A stretch of 10,345 bases of DNA. Source: Zancudomyces culisetae. Lineage: Eukaryota > Kickxellomycota > Harpellomycetes > Harpellales > Legeriomycetaceae. Where the stretch lies: positions 1-10,345 of the forward strand of contig LSSK01000259.1 in assembly GCA_001969505.1 (NCBI GenBank), read 5' to 3'. Each line of letters starts with the position of its first letter. The stretch's first letter is position 1. Below the pieces are notes generated by a model. The model was not told the DNA's origin and did not search any database. It saw only the letters and a program-made list of their open reading frames with translations. Below, piece after piece: positions 7,249-10,345 of the stretch. The position numbers were made by a program, and so were the translations under genes.

Positions 7249-7387
7249 GGTGGTGGTGGTGGTCATGGCCTACATTTTTGGCGGGGCCAAAATATTCGCC
7301 TATACTTTTGCCTACACTAGTGCCTACACTTTCGATTGCGATGACGGTGGCAGTAAGGTCTGCATACTTTACGACGACGACATTTGA
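7247..7387 (+). other. GC-richer patch with TGG run, 12-bp tandem repeat and a 46-codon frame
   Basis: Directly beside the right arm is a run of TGG units. Three copies of a 12-bp unit follow at 7295-7330 (TTCGCCTATACT, TTTGCCTACACT, AGTGCCTACACT). From the ATG at 7247 a 46-codon frame reads MVVVVV, then FAYT-FAYT-SAYT, then an acidic end with two Cys and DDD. Between the first two repeat units both base changes are silent in this frame, while on the opposite strand the changes alter residues; this is a weak hint that the plus frame was coding. No signal peptide or domain is recognisable and the start overlaps the arm's edge. It may be a remnant of a gene cut by the inverted-repeat element, or simple-sequence DNA. 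Confidence 0.3.
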
Positions 7388-8580
7388 GATCTACAAATCC
7401 TGCATTATTGTTTGGAAGGTAGACGTTTTTTGGGGCTAGTTCACCTTTTTTTTTACATACCTTGTATTTTGCTAAGTTGGCCGTGTGGAGGTTAGTTTAA
7501 TCTTTCATTTTTATTTTATTTTAATTATTATTTTTAGTACATTACCATTATGTGAAAAAAGTTTTTTAAAGATTTTAATTTGGCTAGATCACTATCTTGG
7601 GATTGAGCGGAAACTGAAAAGAGTGCAATAAGGCACAAAATTTTGATTTTAACCATCCTGTGCTATTGTCTGGCTCTTTATTCCGTGTTAATTTTGTTTG
7701 TATAACCGAGTTCCTACATCTGCGTGACTAGCTAGTTAGCAAAAATACAACTAATTCCTGTTAGATCTTGGCTGCCAGTACCTCTTAGTTTTTTAATTTG
7801 TATTCCTGTGCCTGAAGTTTTATTATGACATATAACACCACTATATTTTATTACTTGCTTTTTGCTTTTTAACTATCCGAGAGTGCAACAAAATGATACT
7901 AAACTAAATCACGACATTTTTGACATTTTTATACTTTTGTTAGATGGAATTTTAAATACATATTTTCTACAATATACAGCTCGCTTGTGGATAGTTGAGT
8001 TTAGTTGACCTTCTCTCTGATATTTACTTTTAACATGAGTATTCCAGTTTTATTTTACTAATAAAAAATTATTAAACTATGTACACTTTCTTCTATTTAA
8101 CATTCTAGATCTTTTATAAACGTCATTTATGTTTATTAAAAGCTACAATCAAATATACATATTAAGAACTAGATCAAAAAAAAGTTAATTTATCGCACTG
8201 ACAGGGATTTTATTTTAGTTCTAGCTAAAGTCATTAATTTATTAAAATTGAGCCCGATAAACTTAGCAAACCTGAACTTGATAATTTAATAGAGCCTAAG
8301 GAATATAATTGAATGTTAAATTTTATTTAGAAATAATGTGAGGTAGTAATCATCTAGATCAATCACAATATTTACGATACTACAGCTATTGGTTTGGTGG
8401 TTATTTATTGAAATGTATGATCTCACACTCTCGCACTATTTGTTCATAAAAAGGTCACCTTTAATTTTGTTTGATGGAAATGTATAGTAAAAGTGTATGG
8501 GTGTTGAGATTTTAGAGTTTCGGAGATCATGAAGTTGAGCTGAAAAGATTTGTAAATATAACATGCCCGAGACTTGCCCT
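7388..8580. other. AT-rich intergenic stretch; no gene supported
   Basis: No long frame with gene-like composition on either strand and no RNA gene. Imperfect matches, such as the weak inverted similarity between 7618-7637 and 7660-7680, are too short to interpret. Confidence 0.5.
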
Positions 8581-8691
8581 AAAAATTCTCACATTTTCTT
8601 TTTGGCTTCACGAACGGAAGTTGACATTTTTTTCTATATTAAACGAGATTTTCGCTATCTTTATTGGGTAATATTCTTTTTGTTTTATATA
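8581..8691 (-). promoter_or_regulatory. Possible minus-strand promoter and first exon
   Basis: TATATAAAA on the minus strand (8691-8683) lies about 57 bases before an ATG at 8627 in a good context (AAAAAAATGTC). Twelve codons follow (MSTSVREAKKKM), ending at a TGA that overlaps a GTGAGA splice-donor-like site. Downstream on the same strand a T-rich tract ending CTTTTCAG near 8540 is followed by 31 open codons, but the phases do not join. This is either a decayed or misread gene or a coincidence. Confidence 0.2.
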
Positions 8692-9881
8692 ATGCTTTAC
8701 AAGTCAAGAACAACTATAATTTGATATTACATTTAGCTTTTTAAATTCATAATAATATACTTTGATAAGTTGATAATAGTCCAGATTGTGCTAATAACTT
8801 TTTTTAACAAGTCAAGAATAACATTAATAAATAGTTGAAAATATATTTTTATTCTCATACACTCAAGCTACAAAGTTGATGTAATAAGTCTTTAGCGTTT
8901 TGCAAAACTTTTAAGTATGTAAGACTTTTTCTAAACATTTTTTTATAAACAGGTATTTATTTTTATCCTTGTAACATTTTGAATTAAAGCTAATATGAAA
9001 CATCCATAATTTAAAACCATATTTTAGAATAACTACACTTTAAACATTACCAATTTACAAAAAAACTGTATTATTTATGAATGTAGCGAAGGATATGACT
9101 ATTTTTAAAATCAATAAAAAGAGAATAAAGTAAGTGACTCTACATTTGGTAAACAATAAACACTTTATAAATAGATAATTAAAATATGCCAAATAAAATA
9201 GTAGTTTAAAAAGTCATGAATAGATGCCATCAGAATATGTATCCTTCTTATCATTGTAAAACTAAGTATCGCAGGAATATGATACTATAATTGTTTCTGA
9301 ATATTTACCCAATGATAATTGTTTAAACTTCATTCAACTAAACATATTAAATTTGATGTATTAAATAGCTTATTAACACAAAATTTCAAGGAATAAATAC
9401 ATGTTAGGTGTAAAGAGATACATGTATTCTCGCACCGTTAGACAATGCTTTTAAATACCAAATTATTCATATTACGGGTATTTACTTAATGAGATAATTA
9501 TGTGTCAATATTTTTACCTCTTTAATTAACACTGAAAACTATTATAGAAGTTTGAGAAGATAAATGCTGCACATATTTATCAATCCATATTAAAACATTC
9601 AGTGTAATAAAAGATGTCTGACAGAATCCTTACACCTTTTATGAATATACATTCTTTCAAACTGTAAAATCTACTGGCTGTTAAATAATGCCTGGTCATA
9701 CCCGATTTGAAATTTATTCATAGTAAAACCACTTTTCAACTCTGCTCCAAACATCATAATTTAATGTTGACGAACCTCACTACACATAATTATTTGATAG
9801 ATTTTGGCTCTAATATTTAAAAGATTTTCTATCTCTAAATCAAATATCCATACGTTAAAAATAGTCGAATATTGACTCTAA
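8692..9881. other. Long AT-rich intergenic stretch; no gene supported
   Basis: No frame of more than chance length with reasonable composition on either strand, no tRNA-like B box and no clear repeat. It would contain the 3' untranslated part of the minus-strand gene ending at 9882. Confidence 0.5.
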
Positions 9882-10289
9882 CTATGCTAGGAACCAAATC
9901 ATAGAGTTTGCAGGTCCTCCAACATTGTCAGCTTCCACATCATATGGGTAAAGCCAGGCTTTTCTACTTATAGCTGTACACTTTCCACTACAGTCATTAC
10001 TGTGGCATAGTGCAGCCCATCCGCGCCCTGGTTGTCCATCGTCAAATCGAAGTGATAGGGCACTTGGTAATGAGACACATCTGTTTGGTCTTATATTTAG
10101 GGTTTCACCTGGACTTTGGAGATTTTTCTCTTTGAACACTTCGACCTTCATTCTAGGACTGCGATTTCGACAAGAACAAAGTCTGTTTGGTCCAATTGGG
10201 TATCTATTGTGTTGGCGTAAAGACAAGTCACCCATGCTGTTTGCAAAGGTTAATCCCAAAGCTGCTGTTCCGATTATAATGGTCTTCAT
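9882..10289 (-). CDS. Secreted six-cysteine protein, beta/gamma-crystallin-like, family member C
   Basis: 135 codons, intronless, with an ATG in context GACAAAATGAAG. Residues 1-17 form a signal peptide (MKTIIIGTAALGLTFA, cleavage near FA-NS). The mature part shares with the protein at 5381-5791 the motifs PNRLCxC, MKVEVF, NRCVSLP, DDGQPGRG, C-x4-C-x3-C (CHSNDCSGKC) and LYPYD. The six cysteines (38, 40, 71, 95, 100, 104) have almost the same spacing. Sequence between the motifs has diverged widely, so this is an old duplication or a fast-evolving family. It differs in lacking the SVGW end, having SMIWFLA instead, and its crystallin-like F-x-G loop is two residues longer. Its orientation is opposite to the other two members. 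A secreted role is clear; the molecular function is not. Confidence 0.85.
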   Translation of the reverse strand: MKTIIIGTAALGLTFANSMGDLSLRQHNRYPIGPNRLCSCRNRSPRMKVEVFKEKNLQSPGETLNIRPNRCVSLPSALSLRFDDGQPGRGWAALCHSNDCSGKCTAISRKAWLYPYDVEADNVGGPANSMIWFLA

Positions 10290-10345
10290 TTTGTCAGTTA
10301 ATAATTATAATCTGGTAGATATTTGAATTGTTATTCTTCTTAATT

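Noticed and set aside
6100-7270. Target-site duplication flanking the inverted repeat
   Set aside because: No convincing short direct repeat was found at either proposed outer edge. Arm pairing fades gradually, so the true ends are not fixed.
8338-8348. TGAGGTAGT resembling the let-7 seed, with CTACCTCA at about 4853
   Set aside because: Only about nine bases match, no hairpin precursor surrounds them, and the rest of the window does not look animal.
10132-10326. Plus-strand frame over the third family member
   Set aside because: It is the antisense of a gene with signal peptide and conserved cysteines; no independent support.
1-10345. tRNA, rRNA, CRISPR array or bacterial operon signals
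   Set aside because: No GGTTCGA-type B box, no conserved rRNA segment, no regularly spaced repeats and no Shine-Dalgarno-led gene runs were seen.

Overview
The window looks like AT-rich nuclear DNA of a eukaryote, most likely a fungus. The reasons are small intronless genes for secreted proteins, A-rich start contexts (AAAAATG), TATA boxes, AATAAA-type signals 3' of stop codons, one gene that only makes sense with short GT..AG introns, and a dibasic Kex2-type site in a secreted precursor. An early-diverging, AT-rich fungus is my best guess. No marker gene fixes the lineage, so this is inference. Gene density is low and long stretches hold nothing I can support.

Layout. Positions 1-198 are the 3' end of a secreted cysteine-pattern protein gene (+). 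Converging on it is a gene at 804-1220 (-) for a secreted precursor with a Kex2-like site and a tail of only Trp, Tyr, Gly, Pro and Ser. A 73-residue orphan gene lies at 2504-2725 (-). A probable spliced gene for an Asn/Ser-rich protein begins at 3327 (+). A full-length member of the cysteine-pattern family is at 5381-5791 (+) and a third member at 9882-10289 (-). The three family members share C-x4-C-x3-C, and the two complete ones share a six-cysteine spacing in the mature part. Their shape suggests a secreted, beta/gamma-crystallin-like small domain. This is a dispersed local gene family.

Between the second and third members lies the most striking structure, about 6121-7248: two arms of roughly 440-450 bp in inverted orientation around a much more GC-rich core of 228 bp. 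The core is open in a frame on each strand. Read on the minus strand, it carries in order several short motifs resembling a decayed Ty3/Gypsy reverse transcriptase, and it can also fold into successive hairpins. Right beside the outer end of the right arm is a small GC-rich patch with a TGG run and a 12-bp tandem repeat.

The three cysteine-pattern proteins and the Tyr/Gly-rich precursor all enter the secretory pathway, so the locus has a secreted-protein flavour typical of accessory, fast-changing genome regions. No tRNA, rRNA, CRISPR or bacterial-type operon was seen.
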